Source of the DNA: WTKD01 sp965243525
Lineage (GTDB): Bacteria; Spirochaetota; Spirochaetia; WTKD01
NCBI GenBank assembly: GCA_965243525.1
Contig: OZ251568.1
Span: 682,001-746,000, forward strand
Direction: 5' to 3'
Length of the DNA: 64,000 nt
Positions 16,835-25,845 of this stretch are shown in pieces. Numbering within the stretch: the first letter of the stretch is position 1; every line of letters begins with the position of its first letter. The position numbers and the translations under genes are program-made. The notes beneath the pieces were generated by a model. It was not told where the DNA came from. It made no database searches and worked only from the letters and a program-made list of their open reading frames with translations.

Positions 16835-17730
16835 ACAAAGAAGAACAATCACCCAGAACAAATTTCATCCATAAACTACGTGCATTGTTCACAAAAAAGA
16901 AAGTGACTGGTCTTGTAGGAAAAAGCGGAAGCGGCAAAAGTTTTCGTTCGCTCTTGCTCGTTGAAAAACATGGATTTGATTTGCTCATTGATGATGGACT
17001 GCTCATACAGAACCAAAAAATTCTCTCTGGGCAAACAGCAAAAAGCGCAGACACCTATCTGGGAGCAGTGCGTATCGCCTTGTTTGAAAGCGATTTTCAT
17101 CGGAATAACGCGATTCGAGCACTTAAAAGCCTAGAGTGGACAAAGATGCTTGTACTCGGAACTTCGCGCCGCATGATTCAGATTATCACTGAAAATCTCC
17201 AACTTCCCATGCCTACTGCATATATTGAAATTACCGATATAGCCACCCACGAAGAAATTGCAATTGCACAAAAATACCGAAAATACCGAAAATCGCATGT
17301 CATCCCCCTGCCTCAACTTGAAATCAAAAAAAACCTCCCAAAGGCCTTAAGCGATAGTCTTAGTGTATTTGTTCACCGATATCTTTCACGCAAGAATTTT
17401 ATCAACAAAACATCCAAAAATATTGAGCAGAGCATCGTAACGCCCACCTATACTCACCGCAGTGAACTTTCCATAAATGAGTCTGCTCTGACGCAAATCC
17501 TTATGCATTGCGTCCAAGAATTCGATGCCGCCATTACAGTAGAAAAGATAATCGTACGACAATCTAAACGTGAGGGTTTTGCAGTAAGCCTAGAGATAAA
17601 AGTTCCCTTTCGATATGATTTAAGTGCTTCTTTATACGAAATGCGACAGTATATTATCACACAGGTGCAGAAATTTGTTCAGATATATATAAATAAACTG
17701 AATATTATTGTAAACTCGATTAAGAACTAG
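16831..17730 (+). CDS. P-loop protein with C-terminal Asp23-like segment, function unknown
   Basis: A 299-residue protein beginning with a basic stretch and a P-loop, GLVGKSGSGKS (about residues 28-38). Possible acidic Walker-type residues follow in LLIDDG. The middle contains a helical segment rich in Lys/Tyr (AIAQKYRKYRKSH). The last 90 residues, including VEKIIVRQSKREGFAVSLEIKV, resemble the alpha/beta fold of Asp23/Gls24-type envelope stress proteins by eye. I know no established family with this combination. It is co-translated with the pseudouridine synthase (ATGA overlap). A kinase-like or GTPase-like activity is possible but unsupported beyond the P-loop. Confidence 0.65.
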   Translation: MNKEEQSPRTNFIHKLRALFTKKKVTGLVGKSGSGKSFRSLLLVEKHGFDLLIDDGLLIQNQKILSGQTAKSADTYLGAVRIALFESDFHRNNAIRALKSLEWTKMLVLGTSRRMIQIITENLQLPMPTAYIEITDIATHEEIAIAQKYRKYRKSHVIPLPQLEIKKNLPKALSDSLSVFVHRYLSRKNFINKTSKNIEQSIVTPTYTHRSELSINESALTQILMHCVQEFDAAITVEKIIVRQSKREGFAVSLEIKVPFRYDLSASLYEMRQYIITQVQKFVQIYINKLNIIVNSIKN

Positions 17731-17806
17731 TAATAATCTATAGAGTTCTATAGCACTATGGAAGCTATAAGAGAAAAGGCTCTGTGATGAGCCGTTGAGG
17801 TTATAC

Positions 17807-19003
17807 ATGAACAACTATACAAAAATCTTTGTTTTCATTGGGGTCTTACTGGCTTCAATGATCTATGCACAAAGTAATGATACGGCGTATCCAGAGTATA
17901 ATTCCACACATTATTCTATTCGTACACAAGGAACTGCCCAAAACGCAAGAACCATTGCTATACAACTTGAAGCGATGTATCGTTTCTTTAACAATTATTT
18001 TCACTTTCCAACGAATCAGGAAAATCCGCCATTACGTGTCCTTATCTTTTCATCAAGACAGTTATTTGATGAACATATCCAATCACTGGTCAACGTCAGT
18101 TACGATGGGTTTATCTATCTCCACTATGGAAGACCACAGAGAAATGAACTTATTGGATTTGTAAGCGACGATGCTGAGGTTGCTTCTTCTTTCGTACGTC
18201 AGGCTTTTCTTCAATTTTTGCGCGCGCATATTACAAATCCACCGCTTTGGCTCAGCGAGGGGTTTAGCACCTATGTACGTAATGCAACATATAACCCACA
18301 AACACAAAGCATTATGTTCAATGAGAGTATCAGCCGTGCAAAATCATTGCAGATCATCATTGAACGATCAAATGGAAAGCTTACGCTGCCTATTGAATCG
18401 GTTCTTACTTCTACTCGTGAGACATTGCAACAAAACAGTGCTGATTTTTATCATTCAGCTTGGGGATTGATCGCGTATCTGCTCAATACAGATGAAGCAG
18501 ATCATGCGCGTATTCTCTGGGGATCGATTGCTCGCTTGATGCCATCTGCAAGTTTCGCCAACAACCAAGAGACTCTCCAAACCTATGAATACGATTGGAT
18601 TAACTACCCTGAACTTGAAAATGCCATCGTTTCGTATATTAAAGACTATGAAACTCCCTATATTCTTCTTGGAAGAGGGCAAAAGCTCATGCAAGAAGAA
18701 AAATATGCAGAGGCTGAAAAAACATTTGCACGTGTTATTGAATTAGATTCTGAAGAAAGTTCTGGATATTATTATCGAGGATTGGCAAATTATCATCAAA
18801 AAAATTACGTGCTTGCCATTGCATTCTACGAAGAAGCAATACACTACGGTCTGGATGAAAATTTTGGTTTGTTTGCCATTGCATTATCCCGTTATGCATT
18901 GAACGAGAGAGATACTGCAATAGAACTGCTTGGGCAGATACCGGCAACAAGTCAATACTACAACCGGGCTCAGGATCTTCTTTCACAGTGGTCTGGCAAT
19001 TAA
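17807..19003 (+). CDS. Secreted MA-clan protease-like protein with TPR tail, zinc motif lost
   Basis: The start at ATG 17807 follows GAGG by six bases; a TTG at 17795 would only extend the n-region. The signal peptide ends near MIYAQS (residue 22). The central domain follows the layout of peptidase-MA-like/DUF1570 proteins: the region before PPLWLSEGFSTYV normally carries HExxH, but here reads RQAFLQFLRA, so both metal-binding histidines and the catalytic glutamate are gone. The later glutamate of WLSEG remains. The C terminus has two or three TPR hairpins (YYYRGLANYHQKNY). It is probably a non-catalytic periplasmic binding or scaffold protein. Confidence 0.75.
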   Translation: MNNYTKIFVFIGVLLASMIYAQSNDTAYPEYNSTHYSIRTQGTAQNARTIAIQLEAMYRFFNNYFHFPTNQENPPLRVLIFSSRQLFDEHIQSLVNVSYDGFIYLHYGRPQRNELIGFVSDDAEVASSFVRQAFLQFLRAHITNPPLWLSEGFSTYVRNATYNPQTQSIMFNESISRAKSLQIIIERSNGKLTLPIESVLTSTRETLQQNSADFYHSAWGLIAYLLNTDEADHARILWGSIARLMPSASFANNQETLQTYEYDWINYPELENAIVSYIKDYETPYILLGRGQKLMQEEKYAEAEKTFARVIELDSEESSGYYYRGLANYHQKNYVLAIAFYEEAIHYGLDENFGLFAIALSRYALNERDTAIELLGQIPATSQYYNRAQDLLSQWSGN

Positions 19004-19025
19004 GAATTAGCTAAAGCGCAGCACC

Positions 19026-20099
19026 TTAGAGCTCCTCTCTGATAAACTCTTGAGCTGCGCTAACGATGAACTGATTTGGTGGGAGCAAGGGCTCTAATAA
19101 TTTTTTTATAGCTACTTTTAACAAGGGACGTCGATCCTTTTTCGCTCCACGGGGCATTTCCAACAAAGATTGTCGACAAAGCACAAAAATAATCTGTCCA
19201 TATCTAATACGTTTCATCTTTGTGCCATGGGCAGATTCATCTGATTCATCAACCAGTTCTCCCAGTGCAGGGAGCGAATATTCACATTCTTTTAAATCGT
19301 TCACCCATTGGGTATAGAAGAATGGTTTTTTCCGCAAATAACGGTCGATATTCGGAAGAATATAACTCAACATACCGGTTTCATAGAGTTCAACAAATAT
19401 CTGCGCAAACACTGGTGAGGCAAGAATTTTTAGAAATTCTTCGGTAAGTCGTGTTTCGGACACATTTTTTAATAGATGTGCGGACTGCACCATCTTTTTT
19501 CTAAGTTTTTTCGTATATTCAAGTTGAGAACCTTTGCTGTATTTTACGGCACGAATCAATCGAACGGGGTCTTCAACAAAAATAGTTTGAAGCGGAATGA
19601 TCGGGCGAAGAACTTTGCTTGTAATATCATCCATCGCATCTACGAAATCTAAGATAATGTTTTCATTTGGCGAATAATACAATGCATTCACAGAAAAATC
19701 CCTCCGCAAGACATCTTCATCGATACTTCCCCATTGTTGCTCATCGGTCTGTGATGTAAGAGATCGAAACGTTGCGACCTCAACACGAATAGTATTGATG
19801 AGCACATGCACCAACAAAAAACGTCTTCCAATGACGTATGCTTTTGGAAACAGCGAACGTATTTTTCGCGGTGACGCATTTGTTACCACATCAAAATCTT
19901 TTGGTTTTATGCCAAGAAGGATGTCTCTGATGGATCCTCCTACAATATATGCTTCATATCCATGCGAGATGAGCCGCTTGATAACTTGCAGCGCTTCTCG
20001 GCGAATAAGTGTTTTTGTGAGTGAATGCTCATCGCCTGCGTAGATGCGTGCTGTTCTAACGAGGTTCCCTGAATATGATGTCGTATATCGGTATTTCAT
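19026..20099 (-). CDS. pcnB: tRNA nucleotidyltransferase / poly(A) polymerase family protein
   Basis: This 357-residue class II nucleotidyltransferase has GG motif YIVGGSIRDILLG, catalytic KDFDVVT (the two aspartates, about residues 67-73), RRDFSVNALYY and the ATP-selecting EDPVRLIRAVKY region. Such enzymes add CCA to tRNAs or poly(A) to RNA; the two activities cannot be reliably separated by eye, and PcnB-like is a best guess from the basic N- and C-terminal extensions. The tRNA-Leu gene in this window does not encode CCA, so a CCA-adding enzyme is needed somewhere in the genome. It is co-oriented with mrp (5-base gap). Confidence 0.88.
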   Translation of the reverse strand: MKYRYTTSYSGNLVRTARIYAGDEHSLTKTLIRREALQVIKRLISHGYEAYIVGGSIRDILLGIKPKDFDVVTNASPRKIRSLFPKAYVIGRRFLLVHVLINTIRVEVATFRSLTSQTDEQQWGSIDEDVLRRDFSVNALYYSPNENIILDFVDAMDDITSKVLRPIIPLQTIFVEDPVRLIRAVKYSKGSQLEYTKKLRKKMVQSAHLLKNVSETRLTEEFLKILASPVFAQIFVELYETGMLSYILPNIDRYLRKKPFFYTQWVNDLKECEYSLPALGELVDESDESAHGTKMKRIRYGQIIFVLCRQSLLEMPRGAKKDRRPLLKVAIKKLLEPLLPPNQFIVSAAQEFIREEL

Positions 20100-20104
20100 G
20101 AAAA

Positions 20105-20869
20105 CTATACGGCAGTATAAATGGTTTTGAGTAAAGAGTCAGGAAGTATAGATGGGTGCTTGGTATAGACCTCGCGAACAGATTTTTGCGCTAATGCCGG
20201 TAGCAACCTTATTGCACCCAGATAAGGTACTGCATGTGCAGATGCTAATTCTTTTCCCCCACCGCTGCCAAACAAGCGTATCTCATCACTATCAGAAAAA
20301 TTTTCAACAACGCCAAGAATCGGAAGATTAACCTTCTTTGCATAGGCTATGCTTCTTCCTGCGTCGATACAAGCCACTGGTTGTGGTGTAGTCACAATGA
20401 CACAACCCACCACTCGGTCAAATTGTTCTGAGAGTGTCATTATTTCATCCCCTGTGCCTGGCGGAGTATCCACCAACAAAACACTCTGATCCTTCCATAA
20501 TACATCACAGATCAGTTGTCGAATGATGCCGATTTTCATCGGGCCCCGCCATATAAAGGCGATATCATTGCCATATCCCAAAGCACCAACGCTAGCAATT
20601 TGAATTCCCTCAGATGACACGATTGGAAGGAGTTTTTCATCGCGTAGACCTGATACAGCATCATCCAATCCAAACAGATGGGGTATGTTTGGGCCATGAA
20701 TATCAATATCAATGATCGCAACAGTATGTTGTTGAGATTGCAATGCCAGCGCAAGCAACGCAGTGACTGTGCTCTTTCCCACTCCTCCTTTTCCACTGAT
20801 AACCGGAATAACCGATCGTATTAGATCAGGAAAGAGATTTTTTGTACGTTCTTTTTGGCTGTCTTGCAT
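20105..20869 (-). CDS. mrp: Mrp/NBP35-family P-loop ATPase lacking the CxxC cluster motif
   Basis: A 254-residue protein with deviant Walker A SGKGGVGKST (25-34), DIDIHGPNIPHLFG, DTPPGTGDEIMTL and the terminal FGSGGGKELASAHAVPYLG. These are all hallmarks of Mrp/ApbC iron-sulfur cluster carriers. It lacks the N-terminal DUF59 domain. The cysteine pair that bridges a [4Fe-4S] cluster between two subunits (family VENMSYFxCPxC) is replaced by VENFSDSDEIRLFG with no cysteine. Canonical cluster transfer by this copy is therefore doubtful. It sits between the nucleotidyltransferase gene and a beta-barrel gene in the same orientation. Confidence 0.9.
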   Translation of the reverse strand: MQDSQKERTKNLFPDLIRSVIPVISGKGGVGKSTVTALLALALQSQQHTVAIIDIDIHGPNIPHLFGLDDAVSGLRDEKLLPIVSSEGIQIASVGALGYGNDIAFIWRGPMKIGIIRQLICDVLWKDQSVLLVDTPPGTGDEIMTLSEQFDRVVGCVIVTTPQPVACIDAGRSIAYAKKVNLPILGVVENFSDSDEIRLFGSGGGKELASAHAVPYLGAIRLLPALAQKSVREVYTKHPSILPDSLLKTIYTAV

Positions 20870-20878
20870 AAGATGTGG

Positions 20879-21886
20879 TTAGAGCTGAAATCTAGCCCCA
20901 ACAGAAGCGCTCCATGTTTCAGTCATCACTTCATACCCTGCACCGAAGTCAAGGTGAAACCAAAACAATTTTAACCCAAAGCCTCCATAGGTACGCAGTC
21001 CAAATATCATATCTTCTGTAAGCCCTCCACTATACGTTCCAAGATTGTGTTGGGTAGAACCTGCACCGGTGTTTTCGGTAATCAGCAGATTTCCACTCGT
21101 TGTAACATCCATATTTGCTATTGCATAGTATACTGAAATTCCCAAAAAAGGTTCAAAAAACAACATTCGCCACCCGGCCTGCAATTTTGCTTCAAGAACA
21201 TGGGCACCAAAGGAAAGGGATGCCTGTGGTGCAACATCTATTTGCGGAGTATTCGTAGTGGTGAGCAATCCAGTGGTGCCTATCAACTCTATCACCGATG
21301 TGAAGTGGATGCCTGTGTTAACATAACTATATCCAACCCCAATGATGATATCAGGAATAATTATGTTTTTTGCTTTCAAGAATGCATACCGAATATCCCC
21401 GCCAATCATCAAATAATCAAATTTCAGACCAGTAAGACCAAAGGAAGAAAAATCCAGAGGGAGGTATCCAGCCTTAATTCCTATCTCTAAAGGAATATCT
21501 TTCGTAAATCCAAAGCGAAGATCAACTGAATACGCCGGCAAGGGGATGAACAAACTCAAAAGTTGATCTATCTCATTGATTCCAGTACTACCTCCAGCAC
21601 TTTCAATAATGTGTTGAACATCAACAAGTACAGATTTTAATGGCGAGAATGCAATTCCTGCTGTTACTCCAACACCAAAGTGTGGGGGAACATCTATAAG
21701 CGCTCCGATATATGGATCACTCCACTCATTTCCAATCGTTGCTTGCAAAGGAACACTATGCAAAAAAGCACGAGTTCCATCGTTAAAAAGAACATCATTT
21801 AAAATACCTTCGAGCGTATTAACTTGAGCCATCACAAAAGAGGCCCCTCCAAAAAAGAAAAAGGCTATTATTCTTACGATCTTCAT
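20879..21886 (-). CDS. Predicted outer-membrane beta-barrel protein
   Basis: A 335-residue protein with a signal peptide ending near FVMAQV (residue 20). It then has alternating hydrophobic/polar beta strands throughout and a terminal SASVGARFQL, resembling the last strand of outer-membrane barrels. Glycine-rich turns and lack of cysteine fit the same class. No family is recognised. It has a good promoter upstream and is followed by mrp after nine bases. The barrel call is inferred from strand pattern only. Confidence 0.65.
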   Translation of the reverse strand: MKIVRIIAFFFFGGASFVMAQVNTLEGILNDVLFNDGTRAFLHSVPLQATIGNEWSDPYIGALIDVPPHFGVGVTAGIAFSPLKSVLVDVQHIIESAGGSTGINEIDQLLSLFIPLPAYSVDLRFGFTKDIPLEIGIKAGYLPLDFSSFGLTGLKFDYLMIGGDIRYAFLKAKNIIIPDIIIGVGYSYVNTGIHFTSVIELIGTTGLLTTTNTPQIDVAPQASLSFGAHVLEAKLQAGWRMLFFEPFLGISVYYAIANMDVTTSGNLLITENTGAGSTQHNLGTYSGGLTEDMIFGLRTYGGFGLKLFWFHLDFGAGYEVMTETWSASVGARFQL

Positions 21887-21900
21887 AAAATACCACTAGT

Positions 21901-21928
21901 AGTATAATACTATCTTAGGAGAAAGCAA
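21901..21928 (-). promoter_or_regulatory. Promoter of the beta-barrel gene
   Basis: On the minus strand TTGCTT (21923-21928), 16-base spacer, TATACT (21901-21906). The start of transcription is about seven bases before ATG 21886. Confidence 0.5.
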
Positions 21929-21972
21929 ATCTAAGTATTTTATTTTCTAATACATAATCTCTGTGTCACCGC

Positions 21973-21992
21973 AATTGCTTGTCTAAGCAATT
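21973..21992. repeat. Inverted repeat upstream of the second beta-barrel gene
   Basis: AATTGCTT-GTCT-AAGCAATT is a perfect eight-base inverted repeat with a four-base loop. It lies where the -35 region of the 22020 promoter should be and that -35 is poor, so it could be an operator. No T-tract follows, so it is not a terminator. Confidence 0.45.
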
Positions 21993-22008
21993 TGTATTAA
22001 CTACACTA

Positions 22009-22014
22009 TATACT
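22009..22014 (+). promoter_or_regulatory. -10 box TATACT five bases before the 22020 start
   Basis: TATACT ends five bases before the ATG, predicting a leaderless message. The -35 region is weak and overlaps the inverted repeat at 21973-21992, which suggests an activator or repressor. Confidence 0.4.
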
Positions 22015-22019
22015 GTATA

Positions 22020-22841
22020 ATGCGCGCTATAAGATTTTTCATCGTACTATTCACAGTAACTCTTCCCCTTGCTGTCTATGCCTACCCAGCATATAACATT
22101 GTTGCTGGAGTTGACCTTCCTGTTTATGCGCCCACAGGAGAAGACCTAGCCAATGTTTTGCAAGCAAATACAATTCTACAAAATACCCAACCGGGCCATA
22201 CAATTAGCGATCCAGTCCTATTACTTCTTATAAATCCTCCGCTGGCCTCCAACAACATAGTTGCATTTTTTAAATTTGAGATTTTTTTCCACCCCAGACA
22301 CGTTCTTTTTACTTCATATTATCATTATAGACCCATCGAAATTATCAATGTTGCCGTCTCTACAGCAGCACCAACCACCATTAGATCATTTTCTAATCGA
22401 ACGCAATCCTATGGTCTTGAAATCGGCTACTATACGATACTTCCTGCATACCGGAATTTTGAATTTCGTGTTGGAACATCATTAACAGTGTTTCTTCGAT
22501 CATTCCATTTGACAGATACTCATAGTCCACAACTCAATGCTCCTTCCATTACCAATAGCATTATCTACCATCCAGTAACCTTTGGAGCCTTGAGCGTGGG
22601 AGCATTTGTTGGATTAGATTTTGTTGCCAGCAAACGATACCGATTTGGAATGGATCTCCAGTTAAATATCATCGCATACGAACAAACTCAATTAGATGCT
22701 GTCAACAACAGCAATGCTGTCGCCGAGCTTAAAACAATAACTGAATCAAAAATGACTGATTATATCACCACGTGGGAACACCTAGCCCATACATCCGCTC
22801 TAAAAATATATGTATCTGTTCTGCTTGGAAAAATAAGATAG
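22020..22841 (+). CDS. Predicted secreted/outer-membrane beta-rich protein
   Basis: A 273-residue protein with a signal peptide (cleavage near AVYAYP, residue 22). Beta strands alternate hydrophobic and aromatic residues (FKFEIFFHPRHVLFTSYYHY, FEFRVGTSLTVFLRSFHL). The C-terminal strand is SALKIYVSVLLGKIR, which is not a classical aromatic end. No family is recognised; an eight- to ten-strand barrel is plausible. It converges on the first C11 peptidase gene with a one-base gap between stop codons, leaving no room for a terminator. There is no Shine-Dalgarno; a -10 box lies five bases before the ATG. Confidence 0.6.
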   Translation: MRAIRFFIVLFTVTLPLAVYAYPAYNIVAGVDLPVYAPTGEDLANVLQANTILQNTQPGHTISDPVLLLLINPPLASNNIVAFFKFEIFFHPRHVLFTSYYHYRPIEIINVAVSTAAPTTIRSFSNRTQSYGLEIGYYTILPAYRNFEFRVGTSLTVFLRSFHLTDTHSPQLNAPSITNSIIYHPVTFGALSVGAFVGLDFVASKRYRFGMDLQLNIIAYEQTQLDAVNNSNAVAELKTITESKMTDYITTWEHLAHTSALKIYVSVLLGKIR

Positions 22842-22842
22842 G

Positions 22843-24168
22843 TCAAGGAAAAACGTTCTGCAAAAATCCTTCCTCATTCCACGATGTATCGTGCACAAAA
22901 TCAGGCGATGAAGGGTCCAAGGAGCTGTATACCCCGCTGTACATCACTTGGTTGTCAGATCGCAAAGCCCCAAGATAAATTGATATTCCCTGAGGACCTG
23001 TTGGAGTATTTGGCTTTCTTACAAGCATCAAAGATTCCAGGGAGTGTTGCAAATTAATAATACGTTGTTTTTCATCTGCAGAGAGCACGATGTCACTTGA
23101 TTGTTGCAATGCTCTAAGAAACAAATATAGGTCCAGGTGTACATCAACCAAGAGGTTCTCCCTGATTGATTGATCGTCTAATAACCGCACGATATCAGTC
23201 TGCGGGAAAAGATGATTCTTATTCAGCAAAAGCTCTTGTAAGCGTGCCTTTTGATCAGCATCAAGGATGATACCCTCTAACACAACCATCAACTCTTTCC
23301 ACTGAGAGACAATGTCAGTGCTGTTCCTAGTAATAATCGCCGAATAAGGAAATGCATCTCCATACTGTTGATTATATGTTTCTACTATTTTGGTGCTTAT
23401 TGTTGCCACTCCCCTGTCCGATCCAGATATCGCCTGAATCATCTCTTTATAATCCCATCCTGAAGAACGAACATTTTCCTGCGAGGCAAGCAAGACCGCA
23501 TTGCTGTTGCGTAATTCATAGGCAAGTTCTATGTTTGCCCCAATACAGGCATCAAGCGCAACAATTTCAACCGGATGACGGGAAAACACCCCTCCTATCT
23601 CCTTGATTCGCAAGCGTGTTTCAACGGCTGCACCATTGTCAACGGCGACCCCTCGAACAATGTTCCTATCGTCGGGTGGAAATATAGGAGAGCGATAGCC
23701 TTCACCATGCCCCCATAACACAATCATTTTCCTATACTCGGGATATTGTGCAGCAAGGTACGATACAAACCCTTCAAGCGTTGCTTCACTGCCCATGTCG
23801 CGCTCTTCTTCCCCACCAATGCGCAATCCAAGCTCAGGAATCGCTATCTCTTCCCTTGCTCCCCCTCGTATTCTGTAGGCACGCGTGTCATCCCAATCCG
23901 AGGCATCAGCATCATTCCTATACGAGTATTGAAAGCGATCAACAAGCACAACGACCTCCATAGCATGCATGCGTGCCTCTTCCATCTCCTGGATATCCCT
24001 CAACGCAACACCATGAAGATCACCAACATCTGCCGCCATATACACCCCAATCACCCAAGGAGTCGTTTCAGTAGTGAGGGAACAGGTCGTCAGAAAGGTG
24101 CATATCACCAAAAATCCAACAAGAATGATACTAGTACGATTACAACGCTCCCAAGGAAAACATCTCAC
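22843..24168 (-). CDS. Clostripain-family (C11) cysteine peptidase, lipoprotein 1
   Basis: A 441-residue protein with a lipobox-like FLTTC (Cys 29). The clan CD core has WVIGVYMAADVGDL, the catalytic histidine in VLWGHGEGYRS (His 154) and the catalytic cysteine in VALDACIGANIELAYEL (Cys 208). Family C11 enzymes cleave mainly after Arg/Lys, often after self-processing. It is the last of three tandem C11 genes. The start is GTG at 24168, directly behind an AT-rich TATAAC, with an 18-base palindrome 30 bases upstream. No N-terminal propeptide is obvious. Outer-leaflet or periplasmic anchoring is inferred from the lipobox. Confidence 0.86.
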   Translation of the reverse strand: MRCFPWERCNRTSIILVGFLVICTFLTTCSLTTETTPWVIGVYMAADVGDLHGVALRDIQEMEEARMHAMEVVVLVDRFQYSYRNDADASDWDDTRAYRIRGGAREEIAIPELGLRIGGEEERDMGSEATLEGFVSYLAAQYPEYRKMIVLWGHGEGYRSPIFPPDDRNIVRGVAVDNGAAVETRLRIKEIGGVFSRHPVEIVALDACIGANIELAYELRNSNAVLLASQENVRSSGWDYKEMIQAISGSDRGVATISTKIVETYNQQYGDAFPYSAIITRNSTDIVSQWKELMVVLEGIILDADQKARLQELLLNKNHLFPQTDIVRLLDDQSIRENLLVDVHLDLYLFLRALQQSSDIVLSADEKQRIINLQHSLESLMLVRKPNTPTGPQGISIYLGALRSDNQVMYSGVYSSLDPSSPDFVHDTSWNEEGFLQNVFP

Positions 24169-24197
24169 GGTTATATAGTGTAATATCTCTAATATAT

Positions 24198-24215
24198 TGT
24201 AAATATATATTTACA
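24198..24215. promoter_or_regulatory. Perfect 18-base palindrome between C11 genes, candidate operator
   Basis: TGTAAATATATATTTACA reads identically on both strands. It lies between the stop of the middle C11 gene and the start of the last one, about 30 bases upstream of GTG 24168. No T-tract flanks it, so it is more likely a dimer-binding site than a terminator. The regulator is unknown. Confidence 0.5.
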
Positions 24216-25820
24216 TTAAGGGGTACAATAATTTGACGTTATCTTAGGAGTTGTTGCACTCAATAAATTTGTTCTTCCTCTTGTAGGTCGAATATTCCAC
24301 CAAGGATTGGGATTTTGGCCTTCAAGATATGCAAAGTTCTGAAATTCATACCAGTGTTGTGTTTGGGTGCCCACCGCAGTGCTCTCATAATAGCAGAGTC
24401 TGAATTTGTTTTCATTATCTGGAAAATTCTCTGAGGGACCAGCTTGAATTTGATCAAGCGCTCTAGCGAACGTCGATACTGATATGCCAAAATTGTCCTC
24501 TCTCAAAGAAGGATAATCCCCGAGGAGTCCAGGATGTACCCATCGCAACGCCATGGAGTTTTCTACTGCCTGAAAAAGAGCAGCAGCAGCGTTTTGAATT
24601 GTATCGGAATATTCAGAAGCTTTGTATATCTCTGCGAATCCAGACAATGAGATGTTGTTTTGTAGATATAGAGGATCTCTAAAATCTGGTATCCCGTTCG
24701 CATCATAATGAGGCCAGATTCGCGGAAATCCATATGCCCGCTTATCAAACAAAGATTCAACAAATGCCTTTGCTCTTTGATTCTCCTCATTAGGATTATC
24801 AAAGATATCATTCGCAAGACTATTTTGAAGATCTTCCAGATTGTTTTTTATAAACTGTACGTTGGTTAGATCGATTACCGAGTACGTTTCTTGTCTGTTT
24901 AATGAATACTTCATGTAAACATCTTTATATGCCTGATAGGCACTCGCCGCTAATCTGCTCACGCCAGATGGAATATCACTTCCTTTAGCAAGAAAATACT
25001 CAAAAAAATACTGATAGTGTAATCCATTGGCGTTAACATATTCTTGCGAAGATGCAAGGTAGTCTGCAACAGGGCCTGCCTCCGCAAGTGCATCGGCGAA
25101 TTCAATATGTGCCATGGAACAAGCGTCAATGATGATGCTGTCGATAGAAGCCACGTTGCTCCGAGTTTTGAAATCTGCAAATGCCCGTGCGGTGTTTTCG
25201 ATACTCATTGGCGGCTTTCCTACAAGATCCTGCTTGTTGTTTATCTGAAAAAATCCCGTTGCCCCATCTCCATGCCCCCATAAGGTGAACGCAAGATCTC
25301 CACGTCTTGCTTCCGGAATCTCCACTCCCGCTGCATCCCTACTATACACCTCGTTTCCCACATAATCCAAAAATTTATCAAACACTTCGGTATCATCCAA
25401 CCAATTCGAATATATAAAATACCTCTCGCTGAGACCGATCTTGTTTAGTGCTTGTGCCCCCCTCCAAATAACTTCATCGACGTCTCCAGCATTGTTAAAC
25501 GTAAATGTATGCAAACTAAGCTCATTCAAATTTCTGCTGTTTTCATCTTCTCCTGCATGCACCAATGCCACGATGGTGAGATTGTTTGCAGTTGATCGAA
25601 TACGCCTGATTTCATTTAGATCGCGTTCAATATATTCTGCGAGTGAGTTCGCTCCAAGCGAGGATTCCATATAGATTCCAACGGTCCATCGCTCATCGAT
25701 TGCATCACCGAGAACAATTGGTTGCATGTTCGTACATTGAATGAATACAACAAAGGTTATACCCATCAATTGCAATGCTTTCATGTGGCGAGAAAAAGAC
25801 AATTTCATAACATCAATCAT
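24216..25820 (-). CDS. Clostripain-family (C11) cysteine peptidase, lipoprotein 2
   Basis: The longest of the three paralogues at 534 residues. It has a lipobox-like VFIQC (Cys 29), the opening WTVGIYMESSLGANSL, catalytic His 173 in LWGHGDGATGF and catalytic Cys 224 in IIIDACSMAHIEFADAL, with ASSQEYVNANGLHY after it. The spacing of motifs matches its neighbours, but the C-terminal 250 residues are longer and more divergent. It starts 25 bases after the stop of lipoprotein 3 and is probably co-transcribed. An in-frame ATG at 25808 (M5) is a possible alternative start. Confidence 0.85.
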   Translation of the reverse strand: MIDVMKLSFSRHMKALQLMGITFVVFIQCTNMQPIVLGDAIDERWTVGIYMESSLGANSLAEYIERDLNEIRRIRSTANNLTIVALVHAGEDENSRNLNELSLHTFTFNNAGDVDEVIWRGAQALNKIGLSERYFIYSNWLDDTEVFDKFLDYVGNEVYSRDAAGVEIPEARRGDLAFTLWGHGDGATGFFQINNKQDLVGKPPMSIENTARAFADFKTRSNVASIDSIIIDACSMAHIEFADALAEAGPVADYLASSQEYVNANGLHYQYFFEYFLAKGSDIPSGVSRLAASAYQAYKDVYMKYSLNRQETYSVIDLTNVQFIKNNLEDLQNSLANDIFDNPNEENQRAKAFVESLFDKRAYGFPRIWPHYDANGIPDFRDPLYLQNNISLSGFAEIYKASEYSDTIQNAAAALFQAVENSMALRWVHPGLLGDYPSLREDNFGISVSTFARALDQIQAGPSENFPDNENKFRLCYYESTAVGTQTQHWYEFQNFAYLEGQNPNPWWNIRPTRGRTNLLSATTPKITSNYCTP

Positions 25821-25845
25821 AGGTGATCTTTCAAAAAATAACTAC

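Noticed and set aside
17778..17793. GGCTC-GAGCC hairpin
   Set aside because: Five-base stem with no T-tract, just before a good ribosome site; not a terminator.
22016..22021. TATAAT overlapping the ATG at 22020
   Set aside because: Would start transcription inside the coding region; TATACT at 22009-22014 fits the start better.
24198..24215. Palindrome as transcription terminator
   Set aside because: Purely AT-rich stem, no following T-tract; an operator is more plausible.
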